Position numbers and translations under genes: made by a program. From the NCBI GenBank assembly GCA_028564925.1, contig CM053032.1, forward strand, positions 115,645,490 to 115,709,489: DNA of 64,000 bases. Direction: 5' to 3'. The notes beneath the pieces are model-generated. The model saw nothing but the letters and a program-made list of their open reading frames with translations, did not search any database and was not told where the DNA came from. Source of the DNA: Lithobates sylvaticus. Taxonomy: Eukaryota; Chordata; Amphibia; Anura; Ranidae. Shown here piece by piece: positions 23,760 to 35,600 of this stretch. Position 1 is the stretch's first letter. Every line of letters starts with the position of its first letter.

Positions 23760-24180
23760 CAGCGCGTCTATGCCATTCCGGCCAGAGACAGCGACGAGTC
23801 AACACCGGAAGAAGAAGACAGCGCAGAAGGCGGCGACAGCGGCAAGAACAGAAGAGACCCCGGAAGACCCCCGAAGGCAGAACGAGACCCCCAGACGACG
23901 ACGACAAAGAAGAAGAAATCCGGGCTCCTCCGCTCGTGAAAGAGCTAGGTAAAAGAGCAGAAGAGAGCAGAGGAATCCGGCGAGAAGACCCCCCCAAGAC
24001 AGAAGAAGACCCCCGGAGCAGTGCAATAAAATATTTTAAAAAATGTGTTTTTTTTTTTTAATTACACTTTTACACCTTGGGTGAATGGGTAGGGGTACAT
24101 CGTACCCCATACTCATTCACATGGGGTGGGGGGCCGGGATCTGGGGGCCCTATTATTAAAGGGGGCTCCCGGATTCTGAT
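23760..24180. other. spacer of the palindromic element
   Basis: Purine-rich plus strand with GAAGAAGAC-type repeats, then a poly-T tract near 24047 and a GGGGTACATCGTACCCC hairpin near 24092. The basic, arginine-rich frame at 23737-23952 reads off this low-complexity sequence and has no family resemblance. Confidence 0.5.
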
Positions 24181-25292
24181 AAGCCCCCCGCCCGCAGACT
24201 CCGACAACCAAGGGCCAGGGTTGTCGGGAAGAGGCCCTTGTCCTCATCAACATGGGGACAATGTGCTTTGGGGTGGGGGGCCGCAGGGCGCCCCCCTACC
24301 CCAAAGCACCCACCCCCCATGTTGAGGGCATGCGGCCTGGTACGGTTCAGGAGGGGGGCGGGGCGCTCACTCGTCCCCACCCCATTTCCTGACCGGCCAG
24401 GCTGCGTGCTCGGATAACGGTCTGGTATAGATTTTGGGGGGACCCCCACGCCGTTTTTTCAGCTTAGGGGGTTGCCCTTAAAATCCATACCAGACCTAAG
24501 GGCCTGCTATGCTCCTGGAGGGAGAACCCATGCCGGTTTTTTGTTTAAAATTTGGCGTGGAGTTCCTCCTCAAGGAGACACTGTCGCGTCCATATAGATG
24601 GAGATCCGACTTGGAGGCGACTTCCATTGAAATCAATGGGTACAAGTCGCCTAGAAGTATTGATTCGGATTGAAGTAGTACAGGAACCTTTTCTGAAGTC
24701 GGAGCAACTTCAGTAGCGTTCATTAAGACGGCTCTCATTCACTTGCATGTAATTTCTAATGTCAAGCGACTTGGGGGCGACTTGCGGTCTGACAAGTCGC
24801 CCCCCCAAGTCGCGGTAGTGTGAACGGGCTTTTAGGGTCTCAAGAAATTAGCTAGGCCGTCAGTACTTCAGGTGTGATCAATTTTCAGATATTTGCCCCA
24901 TAGCTTGTGGACTCTACAACTTTCACAAAGACCAAATAATATACCCCAATTTGTACTTATTTTTACCAAGGATATGTAGCAGTATACACTTTGGCCAAAA
25001 TTTATCAAGAAAAATTACAAATTTGCAAAATTTTATAACAAACGAAGAAAAATTCATTCTTTTACAGAATTTTCAGTCTTTTTTCTTTTATAGCGCAAAA
25101 AATTAAAAAACCCAACGGTGATTAAATACCACCAAAAGAAAGCTTCATTTGTGTGAAAAAAAAGGACAAAAATGTCATATGGGTACAGTGTTGTAAGACT
25201 GAGTAATTGTCATTCAAAATGTGAGAGCACCGAAAGCTGAAAAATGGTCTGGTTATTAAGGGTGTTTAAGTGCCCAGTGGTCAAGTGGTTAA

Positions 25293-25674
25293 AAGCAGCG
25301 GCTACTAAGAAACCACTATACATAGTGTACCATCCTTCCATATCCACCTCTTGGAGCTTGGAAAGATCTTCTAAGTAGAAGTCAAGAACATATAGCCTTA
25401 TGTGATATCCAGCTTCAATCCTTTACTTGAATACCAAACCTTTCAGTTCTACCTTGGATTGAGGCTGAATACCACACCTTGGGGAAGTTCCAGAGGAAAT
25501 CAAACACAAAGATAAATTTAGAATGCTACAAATTCAACACCTCCTATGCGTGCTTAAGTCTGATACTGTTCCTCTAAACAAAAAAATTTGAATTCTATCA
25601 TAAACCCTGCCCGAAAGAAAGGCATTTAATTTCTGTATTCCCTGCTGCAACCCAAATCCTTAATAAAACAGTTA
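25293..25674 (+). pseudogene. L1-A ORF2, post-RT segment
   Basis: Decayed L1 sequence with fragments such as HIHLLELGKIF, LLEYQTFQFYLGLRLNTTPWG and, near the end, a stretch aligning with the region before the C-terminal domain. It lies between MITE D and L1-B. Its last 13 bases AATAAAACAGTTA are the target duplicated by L1-B and are repeated at 39723-39735, where the L1-A C-terminal domain continues. Confidence 0.6.
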
Positions 25675-25752
25675 GGGCGTGGTTTACGCATGGCGCTGGT
25701 CGGACGCATCTAGACAGAGCTCCGTCCTTATCCTGGCCTAACACCTCTGGCA

Positions 25753-26758
25753 ATGCCTGCTAAAGCTACTAAATCCCGTACCAACAGGGGTAAGAGGACG
25801 GGGAACATCACCGCTGCCTCGATCGCCTCCTTGGGCTCCATAAAACGGTTCCTAGCCTCCAGAAAACACAGCCCCAGTGTGTGGCCTTTCCAAGTTAGAG
25901 CCTTGAGGTCGTGTGGCTCACGCTCCGAACACACAGCATCACCACGTGAGAGCTCATCGGCTTCCTCCTACGGATCGGAGCTAATGGAAGACCCCGGATC
26001 CCTGGCTGGCTCCGAAATGTCATCGCTGGTAAGCGGTCTAAAAAGGGAGATGGCTGAGATGTTTAAGAACCTTGAGAAATCTCTCAAAAAAGACATTGCG
26101 GCATTCCGAACGGACATGTCGCAATTATTAGAGTGGAGAAAACGGAAAACCGACAAGACTCGCAGGCGGCCGCCATTAAAGAACTGCAGAATGTGGTTAA
26201 AAAGCTGGCCATAGCTCAACGTTCCTTACTCTACAAAATTAGAAGATTTGGAGAATAGGAATCGGAGGAACAACCTGCGCATCAGGGGGTTACCCGAGGC
26301 AACTAGAGACTCTGCCCTTTAAGTAAGGGGCATTTTGAACACATTTTTGGGGAAAACAGTCACAGAACCCCTACGCTGTGATAGAGTACACAGAGCGATT
26401 CGGCCTCGCAATCTGGCCGCAGATCTTCTGAGAGACGCAGTGTGCCGCCTGCATTATTTTGAGGAAAAGAATGCCATCATGCTGAAACTGCGCGGCACAC
26501 CGAATATTGATTTCGATGGCGCCATTCTGCACAGATTGCCTGATTTGTCCAAAGGAGACTTTAGAAAGACACAGGGCCCTCAAACCACTCTTAGATCACC
26601 TGAGAGGAGACAGTGTGACATGCAGATGGGGCTTTCCTGCCTGCCTTATTGCAACCAAGAATGGCCGATCATCCACTCTGAGATTCCCAGAGGAATCTTT
26701 CTCTCGTGAAGTTGGCATTCCACTAGTCGACCTTCCTGGTTGGCATGAAACGTTCTAG
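25753..26758 (+). pseudogene. L1-B ORF1 (RNA-binding chaperone protein)
   Basis: L1 ORF1 proteins coat the element RNA as coiled-coil trimers. The frame starts MPAKATKSRTNRGKRTG with a basic N-terminus and a serine-rich stretch. A coiled-coil region follows from GLKREMAEMFKNLEKSLKKD. After a frame change near 26210 comes KLEDLENRNRRNNLRIRGLP (RRM start, very characteristic), then CDRVHRAIRPRN near 26370 and a C-terminal region with DFRKTQ. There are a stop before RGILNTF and another frame change near 26560, so it is not functional. Confidence 0.85.
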
Positions 26759-27431
26759 CAACTCAGGCTCCGCTCAAAAGAATGGCTGAGCTCCACAGTG
26801 CTCTATACCGATCAGGTATCTGTATCTTTCTCTCCTCAGTTGTTCCCAAGCTTTTGCTTGAATCCCCTTCAATAACTTCATAATGCAAAGCTGCCAGGAG
26901 GAGGAAATTTCTCTCAGTTACAGGGAGGAGGCCCACTTTTTACACTAACTGACTAAGTTCTAGTGACACGATAGGGCTTCCTATACCACTAGTTGTTTTC
27001 CATAATATTTTTAAGTTCAGTTCTTAGTTTTCTAAGATCCGTAATTGATGCCAGAGGTTCATGTATTCCAGGCTACATAATGTTATAAATTTATGTTGGG
27101 CAAGGTCTGGACGGGCTCCTCGGGAGTTTCCCGAGGTCCTACTTGTTATGAGTGTGAGACACTCTTGCTGTTGGTTTACCACCCCCCCCCCCCCGCTTTT
27201 CTTCTGGGGGATGTGGTGGAGAGCGTCCCTTGGGTTTCCATGGATGTTCCCCTTGCCGGGAACTTCTGGGGCACTCTCCCACACAATCCCCCACGGGAAC
27301 ACTGCGAGATTTCGTGTGACTTCATTTGGATTCCCAATAGATTGCTCATGCTGTTTATTATGCTGCTTTACCCACATGTTTTCCCTCCCTATTATTTTCC
27401 CACCCCCCCCTCTTCTCTTACTGCTCCCACC
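26759..27431. other. L1-B spacer between ORF1 and ORF2
   Basis: No coding motif. Holds a poly-C run near 27181-27194 and C-rich sequence. Its length fits an L1 intergenic region with some of ORF1's tail. Confidence 0.55.
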
Positions 27432-27928
27432 TACCGTATTTATCGGTGTATAACACGCACTTTTTCCCCCTTAAAAACGGGGGAAAGTCGCGGGTGCCTG
27501 TTATACGCCGATACCCCAAAAAAGTTACAAAAATAGCGTGCGACGCCGAAAAAGACTGAAGCGCCGGCGAAAGACCGAAACGCCGCAGAAAAAGACCGAG
27601 CCGACTGTTCGGCTCCGCTCGTAGTCCCGCCTCCCTGCGCTCACTCCCGAAACAGCAGGGAGGCGGGACCGCGAGCGGAGCCGAGCAGTCGGCTCGGTCT
27701 TTTCCGGTGACGATTCGGTCGGTCTGTCTCGGCGGCGCACGCGCGGTCTGTCTCGGTGGCGGGAAATTTAAACATGGGCAAGGCTGCAAATGATGCTGGG
27801 CAAGGCTGCAAATGACGCTTAAATGTAAGTTTTTTTTTTTTCCCCCTAAACTTCCCTCCTAAAACTTTTTTTTCCTTAAAATGCCCTCCTAAACTTGGGG
27901 TGCGTGTTATACGCCGATAAATCCAGTA
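27432..27928. mobile_element. TA-flanked palindromic MITE, copy 1
   Basis: Ends TACCGTATTTATCGGTGTAT and GTTATACGCCGATAAATCCAGTA-type, inverted copies about 27 bp long. An inner repeat of the TATACGCCGATA motif and a GC-rich inverted pair around CGGCTCCGCTCG/CGAGCGGAGCCG (about 27610-27690) make it a nested palindrome. TA on both sides fits a Tc1/mariner-like duplication. No coding capacity. Confidence 0.8.
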
Positions 27929-27983
27929 CTTCTCTTCTTTACTCTGGCATGAATGGTACCATGGGCTGAGAACGCACACTCCG

Positions 27984-28009
27984 ATGGCTGCTTTAAATGT
28001 CACATCATA
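27984..28009 (+). pseudogene. L1-B ORF2 start
   Basis: ATG at 27984 reads MAALNVTSY, and after the MITE (28010-28769) the frame continues NVRGLNHAAKRH. This is the standard L1 endonuclease N-terminus, so the MITE cut the gene nine codons in. Confidence 0.8.
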
Positions 28010-28769
28010 TACCGTATTTATCGGCGTATAACACGCACTTTTCCCCCCTGAAAAATGAGGATAAATCGTGCCTGCCTGTTATACGCCAATATACTTTTTT
28101 TTACCGATGGGGGGGGGGGGGGGGGTCGGGGATCGGGCAGCCCGCCTCATTGGGAGGGTGTCGGGCCGGCCGCCCCCGCCCTTCCTGGCCCTGGTTCAGT
28201 AAATGCCAGCCCCCTCCCACACATCTATTCCCCGCGTCACCCCCGATGGCGGTACCTGTAAGCAGAAGCCGGCCGTGCTGCTCTCCTCCTCCCGCTCCGC
28301 CTCCTCCTCCTCCTCGATTGTAGATTGTGATTGGAGGAGGCGACTTCATCTCTCGTGTACCCGATCATGTGACTCTCCTCTGCTCATTGATGGTCACATG
28401 ACTGTTCTCCTCCCGTTCCGCCTCCTTCTCGATTGTAGCTTTGGATTGGAGGAGGAGAGCAAGCATGTGACCCTCAATGAACCAGCAGAGGAGAGTCACA
28501 TGACCGGGTCCACCAGAGCTGCTTTAATTGAGGCACACAGAAGCCTCCATCTACACTGACTGACACAGGAGGAGCTTCTCAACCCCTAAAGGTATGCTGG
28601 CAGCACTGTCCCAGGAGGCTTGTACTGTGCATGGATACTGTGCAGGGGGGTCCGGGTGCTGTGCAGGGGGGGTCCGGGTGCTGTGAAAAGTTTATTTCCT
28701 GAAACTTCCCTCTTAAAATCAGGGTGCATGTTATACGCCGGTGCGTGTTATACGTCGATAAATACAGTA
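28010..28769. mobile_element. TA-flanked palindromic MITE, copy 2
   Basis: Left end TACCGTATTTATCGGCGTAT, right end GTTATACGTCGATAAATACAGTA-type. One TA is duplicated: excision gives TCATATAATGTAAG and rejoins L1-B as VTSYNVRGLN. The interior is GC-rich with poly-G at 28110-28125 and CATGTGAC inverted motifs (28360-28500). Same family as copy 1. Confidence 0.85.
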
Positions 28770-29700
28770 ATGTAAGAGGCTTGAATCATGCTGCTAAGCG
28801 TCATCAGCTGATGCGAGAACTGAAACAAACCTCTAGCTCAATAGTGTTTCTCCAAGAAACTCACCTCACCCACACTACTTTGGTGAGGATCTCCTCTCCG
28901 TATTTTACAAAATGGTATTACAGTCTCTCAGACATCAATAACGCAAAAGGCGTTGCCATCGGACTGCATCAAAATGTGCCCTTTCAGCTTGAGGAAATGC
29001 TCTCAGAGTAATGGTTGGTTTTTATTTTTAAGAGGTACTATAGGCAACACTCAGTGCACTCTGGCAAATGTATACAGCCCAAACTCTAACCAAACGATTT
29101 TTCTATCCCAGGTTCTGTCCAAATTAGCAAAATTAGCCAAAGGTATCACCATTTTAGCAGGTGACATTAATTTGACTTTAGACCCCATATTGGATACATC
29201 TCGAGGTAGGTCCAACTGCTCATATAAAAATATAGCTTCTATCAACAAAAAAAAAAAAAAAAACTTTGACCAACAACTTATTGATGTATGGCGCACCCTT
29301 CACCGAAAGAGAAGAGACTACTCTCTTTACTCCAAAACCCACCACTCTTATTCCAGGATAGACAACATATTCCTTGACCATTTCCACTTACCTCTGCTAA
29401 AGTCAGCCATCATAGGTACTTCTACCATATCTGACCATGCTCCGGTCTTTATGCAACTAACCATTCCCTCCCTGACCAAACGCTCCACCAACTGGAAGCT
29501 TAATGACTCCCTTCTGAATAATTCTGTGGATGCAGCTATTTTGGGCACCGCACTGAAGCAATACTTTTTAGAAAATAGAACTGCTGATACCACTCCTCCT
29601 TTGCTATGGGAAGCCCATAAGGCCACAATGAGAGGTAAACTCATAGAACTAGGGGCTAGGAGAAAAAAAAGGTACAGTCCAAACACCTACAGGACCTGAT
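28770..29700 (+). pseudogene. L1-B ORF2 endonuclease
   Basis: Nicks target DNA. Visible in order: NVRGLNHAAKRHQLMRELKQ, IVFLQETHLTHTT (Glu block), a frame change near 28985, GTIGNTQCTLANVYSPNSNQ, LAGDINLTLDP (Asp-Asn block), KTHHSYSRIDNIF and TSTISDHAPVFMQL (SDH block). Then come LLWEAHKATMRGKLIELGA and a basic stretch in the linker. A run of A at 29250-29265 lengthens a lysine tract. The catalytic residues are mostly kept. Confidence 0.88.
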
Positions 29701-30772
29701 AGCACAAATAGCTGACCACGACAGACAACACAAATTATCCCTACATAAAGCCCACCTGGGGGCCCTAACACAGAAGAGAGAATAACTTACTGAGTTGTTG
29801 AATTCTCAAACTAAGAGACAATTTCAAATTTTCTCCCAAAAGTGGTATGAGTGGGGGACAAACCTGGTAAACAATTAGCTCGCTCCATTAGAGCGAAAAA
29901 AATCTGCCTCATTTATCTCTAAAATTCAGACCTCTTCTGGCACCATGGTGCACTCCTCCCCTCAAATTGCCAAAGCATTTCAGGACTACTATGCCGAACT
30001 CTATAATGTCAAGGGCGACCTAGATGGGCTTACTCCTGAAAAAGCTTTTAATAGGGTGGACTGGGACTTCCTAAAGATGATATTACGCCATCTTGGATTG
30101 GGACCTAAGATGTTTCACCGCATAGCATCCTTTTACTCTTGTCCAACAGCCCAGATCTGTATTAACGGTACACTGAGTGAGTCATTTGCACTACATAATG
30201 GAACGAGACAGGGTTGCCCTTTATCCCCCCTGCTTTTTGCTATTTCCCTTGAACCCTTCCTAGCACACATTAGACACAATGACAGTATCCACGGAATTAA
30301 AATAAACACCAAAGTCCATAAATATGCTGCCTACGCGGATGATATCCTCTTTGTCCAACAACCCCACATTACCCTACCAAACATGTCAGCTTTTCGGACC
30401 TTTAAAGCCCTCTCCAATTTCAAAATTAATTTAACCAAATCTGAAATACTTAATATTATGATCCCTTCTACATCCGTTGCACGACTGAAACCCCAATTTC
30501 CTTTCCAATGGCAGCCAAACACCTTGCAATATCTCGGTATCTTCCTTACGCCAGACCCCCAGACTCTCTTTAGACACAATTACATCCCTCTCCTCAACAA
30601 CATCAAATCAGATCTATGTCAATGGGCCTCCCCCCTTGCACTCGTGGATGGGCAAAATAAACATTGTAAAGATAAATATCCTACCCAGAGTGTTGTTCAT
30701 ACTCCAGATGCTGCCAGATTGTGCCTATAGGTTTCTTTTCCATTTTACAGTCTCTAATATCTCGCTTTGTTT
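29701..30772 (+). pseudogene. L1-B ORF2 reverse transcriptase, internally deleted
   Basis: After a decayed linker, MVHSSPQIAKAFQDYYAELY leads to LDGLTPE and then jumps to EKAFNRVDWDFLKMIL. The fingers, roughly 130-150 residues, are missing between them, although the frame stays open. The rest is well kept: NGTRQGCPLSPLLFAISLEP (motif B region), YAAYADDILFVQ (catalytic YADD), NFKINLTKSEILN and NTLQYLGIFLTPDPQ. Near 30630 the frame shifts, and L1-C interrupts at 30773-30789, inside the RFVWKGRQP coding text. Confidence 0.88.
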
Positions 30773-30789
30773 GGAAAGGCAGACAGCCC

Positions 30790-30945
30790 TGGGGGCGCAT
30801 GCGCGGATGCCTGAGCAGACGGACGTCCTGGCTTAGAGCTCCGCTCCGAGGGAGGAGATAGCCGGAGGACTACGGGTCCCAGCGGTACCGCGAACGGTAC
30901 AAAACAGCTCCACGAGCCCCATCTAGACCCCAGGTGATATAAGAA
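30790..30945 (+). promoter_or_regulatory. L1-C 5' leader
   Basis: GC-rich with GGGCGCATGCGCGG and AGAGCTCCGCTCCGAGGGAG. L1 5' leaders act as internal promoters. It shares short blocks with L1-B 25675-25740, which supports both being true 5' ends. Confidence 0.6.
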
Positions 30946-31963
30946 TGGTCCTGCGGGGCCCCAAAGCAAAAATTAAGGCATCTTTATCAAAAACGGCGCC
31001 GGCCAGGCAGTCTCTTAAAATGGCGGCCGCTATCTCCTCACAGGCAAGCACACAGCGCTGAAATACAGCGCCCTCACAGTCTACTGATTCTGACACTGAG
31101 TTTTCTCAATATGAAAATAATATGTTTAAAAAATTTAAAAATATGCTTCACAAAGCCCTGAAAAAGACTTCAGATAGAATTACTGACAAACTGACTAAGG
31201 AGATTAGAGAGCTGGGACAGAGAACAGCCGAGTTAGAAATTAGAGTGGATGACCTAGATAGCTCTACACAGCAAAACACCTCAGAGCTTGAAACACTTAA
31301 GGAAGAAAATCTTTTATTACAGTCACGTTTAGAAGACCAGGAAAATAGGGACAGACGATCGAACCTGAGAATAAGAGGAATTCCTGAAACTATCCTAGAT
31401 CTCCCGGCCACTATAACAGCGTTATTTCAGGAATTACTACCTGGTATACCTGTGGAAAGATTGGAACTGGATAGAGTCCACAGAGCTTTAGCCCCCCGCA
31501 AAGCAAATGGCCCTCCAAGAGATATAATTGCTAAATTTCACTACTATAGAACCAAAGAGCAACTTTTGGCGGCTGCCAGGGACAAAGATTCATTGCAATT
31601 CCAGGGCCACACATCAACTTTTTGCTGATATATCCCCCCTCACAGTTGCAGTCCCAGCTACAAATCCTGCAACAACACCATATTGCCCATCATTGGGGAT
31701 TTCCTTTTTCCCTAAGATTTTCTTTTTTGGAAGCTAAATACGTCTGTAGATCCCCTGAAGACCTGCAATCGGCCTTGGTTGAAATGGGCATCGCTGACAG
31801 GCCCACACCACACGATCACCCTCGTAGACGTCCAGCCTCAAAATCTCCTCAACAAAAGACGACGACAACCTCCGCAGGGGCTTCTTCATCCTCTCTACTT
31901 CATATACCCAAACAAGGTCGTTTTGAAAATCTGACTCCCTCCAACGAGGATTCTATGGACTGA
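30946..31963 (+). pseudogene. L1-C ORF1 (RNA-binding chaperone protein)
   Basis: The frame starts MVLRGPKAKIKASLSKTAPA, with a basic N-terminus. A stop and frame change near 31060 lead to the frame with STDSDTEFSQYENNMFKKF. A coiled coil runs from ITDKLTKEIRELGQRTAELE to SELETLKEENLLLQSRLEDQ. Then come ENRDRRSNLRIRGIPETIL (RRM start) and LDRVHRALAPRKANGPPRDI. A frame change near 31617 moves to the C-terminal text WGFPFSLRFSFLEAKYVCRS and a proline/serine tail ending EDSMD. About 280 residues survive across three frames. Confidence 0.88.
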
Positions 31964-32618
31964 AACAACAATCTAGTCTGTCCTGCTATTACTCACTACC
32001 AGCATTAATCGCTGGTTGAAAAATTAAAAATCTCCAGCACTTCCACACCAGTTTATAATCTCCATAAGGAAATTTTCTGCCAAAACTTGACGCTTCTTTT
32101 TCTAACAGACATTCTAAGTCTCAGTGTTTTTGTATCCATTCCTGACATTTTCCTCTTTTTCTCATCTCCACTATAATACTCATTTTTGATATATATACTA
32201 ACAAATAAATAGTAACATTCTTATATGCTATTTTTTTTTGGGTCCTTACACAAAGCGGACTTTCGATCAATAATTTTTTTTTTTTGTGTACAACACCTGT
32301 GGTCCTCCAGTGCTACTCTTCCCCAATTTCTTGCAGCCCCCTGTTCCATCTCCAGTTACCCGCCAGGATTATGCGGGTCCCTGCGAATGGCGTTGGAACC
32401 TCTCGGAACATACTGAATATGTTTCGTAGACGTTCCCTCCCCCTATGTTGCCATCTTTTCTTATTACTAATATGCTATTATAAAAGGGTTGACCGATTTT
32501 TTTATTTCTATTTTACTTTTTTCTTTTTTGTTATGTTTATCCTTTTCCCTCCCCAGGTGGTGATCGCGTGCCTAGAAGTTATGTTTTTACTCTCATAGTA
32601 ATGTATGTTATGCAGTCA
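31964..32618. other. L1-C spacer between ORF1 and ORF2
   Basis: AT-rich, with several poly-T tracts, and no coding motif. Normal position and length for an L1 intergenic region. Confidence 0.7.
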
Positions 32619-35600
32619 TGGCCCCTATAAATGTTCTGTCTTTAAATGTACAAGGGTTTAATATCCCCCACAAACGCTCAAAAGCTATGCGCACTTTTCA
32701 TGCTAAAAAAGCCCATATTATGTTTGCAGGAAACTCACTTTATAGATAAAGAATATCCGAAATTCCTCTTCTCCACTTACCCTCAATTTTATGTTTCCTC
32801 TGCTTCCGTTAAGCAACAGGGTACTCTTATAGGTTTTCACCGTAACACTCCATTTACCCTTGTGTCACAATTGAATGATCCAGAAGGTAGATACATCTTG
32901 ATTACTGGTTACCTCGCTGATGCTCCCATTACGGTTGTCTCTTATTACGCCCCCAATAAGCGACCACTTGCTTTTATGTCTCACCTCTTCCAACTTATTG
33001 ATACACATAAATTTGGTACACTAGTTCTATGTGGAGAGTCCAATTCTACGGTTTTCCCCTCCCTTGACAAATCCCCAATTCGAACTCCGCTAAGTTTTCC
33101 CTACAGCCCCTGCTTACAGCTCACAAATTGGTAGACACATGGAGAGAACTTAATCCTACTAATAGACGCTACACACATTACTCATACCCACACAAATCAT
33201 TTTCCCGTATTGATCACATCATGGTTCCATCTAGTATGTTACCAGAAGTAATATCATCTAAAATTATCCCAATACCATGGTCAGACCATTGTGCAGTTTT
33301 CACCACCCTAGCCTCCACTATTTCCAGATCACACGATACAACTTGGAGCGTTAATGATACCCACTAACACATCCATCCTCCCACAAATTGCTGATTGAGC
33401 AAGCGCTGTCTGACTATATCTCCTTTAATGATACAGATGATGTTTCTTCCCTGACATTGTGGGAAGCCCACAAATCTGTTATGCGAGGTAATCTTATTAG
33501 TCTATCATCAACACTTAAAAGAGAACGTAAACTTTTATTTGCAAAATTGGAGACTGCTTTCAACACATGTCATTCAAACTTCCAATCTTCTCCAACTATT
33601 GATAACCATACGAAATTAGATAAAGCACGACTAGACCTAGATCTCTTTTTAACTGACTCGGCTGACAAATTGATAAGTAAACGCCAACATATCCAGTATC
33701 TCAAAGCTAACAAACCCGACACTCCCATGGCACGTAGCTTAAAAACGATACAAAAAGTGCAGTCCTCTTTCAGACTCAAAACTACTCGTGACGGTTACAC
33801 AAGCAATCCAGTTAAAATACTCGAAGTTTTTCACTCCAACTTATCTAAATTATACTCCTCTTGCCAGCAGTTCGATGCATCAAAAGCGGATACCATGTTT
33901 TCCAATATTAACCTCCCCACCCTAGATCAATTACAACGTGACAACCTTGAACGCTATATAACTACCCCGGAAGTCCTGAATGCAATCAATCACGTAAAAC
34001 TTAATAAAAGACCAGGTCCAAACGGGTTCTCGGCATTATACTATAAGCAGTTTTCACACATACTAGCACCTGTTCTAACCAGAGCCTTCAACTATCCTTG
34101 AAAACCACTCCTTTCGTACAGAAACACTCACCTCCATTATAGTGATGATTCCTAAACCACATTCAGACGCTACTTCTTGGTCAAGTTATCGTCCTATATC
34201 CCTTCTCAACCTTGACATAAAACTACTGGCTAAGATACTAGCTACCCGCCTTAACGAAACTATAGGTCAGTTAATACACCGTGATCAAACTGGCTTCATG
34301 CCAAAGAGACAGGCAGGTGATAACATCAGACGCGCTCTTTTACTCATAAACGCAGCTAAATCTAGACGCATCCCTTCATGCCTTATATCTCTAGATATTA
34401 AGAAGGCGTTTGATTCAGTCACCTGGCCTTATATGCAGTATTCGTTGCAAAAATGGGGATTTGGGGGATCATTTTCTAAAATGGATCTCCTCGCTGTACG
34501 ATAACCCTAAAGCATACATTAAATATGCCGGATATAAATCTGCTATGATGAACATTAGTAGGGGTACGAGACAGGGGTGTCCCCTATCCCCATTACTTTT
34601 TGCTCTCCTTATCGAACCATTGGCACAATTAATTAGGAGTAATCATGATATTAAGGGAATTGAATTAGGTGGTTATCAACATAAGCTGTGTCTTTTTGCT
34701 GATGATATCCTCATATTCTTATCTCATCCACATATATCTGCTCCAAATTTATTGAACATATTGGACATATTTGCTACAGTCTCTGGCCTTAAAGTTAACC
34801 CAACCAAATCAAACGTGCTTAATATATCTTTAGAACATACTGACCTCTTGCATCTCCAATCTACCTTGCCATTTCACTGGGTTACTAACCAGTTACCATA
34901 CCTGGGTGTTCAACTCACAACTTCACTCAAAGATTTATTTAGAGTTAATTACCTCCCTTTATTGAAACAAGTCACTAACTACTTTAAACAATGGTCTTCC
35001 CTACCGTTATCTTGGTTAGGAAGGATCAATGCAATAAAAATGTCAATCCTACCGAAATTTTTATATTTGTTTAGAGTTTTACCTATCCCACTACCTGCAT
35101 ATTTCCTCAGAATAATACAACGTAGAGTCTTGGCCTTCATTTGGGGGAAAATTAAACCACGAATACCAATGACTTCGTTATATCTTAGTAAATTGAGGGG
35201 TGGGCTTGGTTTACCAAACTTTGTTTCCTACTATTCTGCTGCACAACTCTCAATTCTTGCGAAATATCACTCAATAGAAGAAACACCCCTTTGGGTGTCT
35301 ATTGAATCGGTAGACTGTGACCCTATCTCTATTGCGAATATACTATGGATTCATCCCACAGATCGGTCACATATTTCTAATCCCATTACGAAACACTCCT
35401 TAACAATATGGGACAAATTTGGTAAACCTACCAACCTTCAATCACCACATAACCCTCTTCTATCCTTCCTCGGGAATCCAGCCTTTTACCCAGCCTGGAG
35501 ATATCCGAAATCATTTTCTGCCTGGTCCTCCTTAAATTTATCTCGATTTTACCAAATATGTAATAATTCCAATATCCTGGAATTCCCGACAATATGCGAT

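Larger units (their letters stand above)
23136..24831. mobile_element. 1.7-kb long-armed palindromic element (Harbinger-like ends)
   Basis: Ends TGCCGGTTCACAC and GTGTGAACGGGCTT, flanked by TTAG on both sides (23132-23135, 24832-24835). Copy E keeps the uninterrupted sequence near 19530 (CCCTAACATGCCATAAAAG), proving the boundaries. Inner arms at about 23285-23640 and 24185-24570 are inverted copies of roughly 350 bp with a motif around CCATACCAGAC. The 3-4 bp duplication and TTCACAC ends suggest PIF/Harbinger. No transposase was recognised. Confidence 0.75.
22655..25292 (-). mobile_element. TTAA-target MITE, copy D, 5' segment
   Basis: Minus-strand copy running from the TIR at 25288 (TTAACCACTTGACCACTGGG on that strand) to the point where P3 interrupts it. 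It has the CATACCCTGCG-type motif at 22665-22710, unexpanded, and the GATCGAAGCCAGGATCG block at 22727-22745. It is itself interrupted by a palindromic element at 23136-24831. The right flank past TTAA (25289-25292) is L1-A. Confidence 0.85.

Noticed and set aside
23270-24450. Several 80-130 residue frames, some basic and arginine-rich.
   Set aside because: They lie in inverted arms and low-complexity purine-rich spacer, with mirrored frames on the opposite strand. No family motif is seen.
28055-28349. Glycine- and proline-rich frames.
   Set aside because: They are poly-G and GC-rich interior of the second TA-flanked palindromic MITE.
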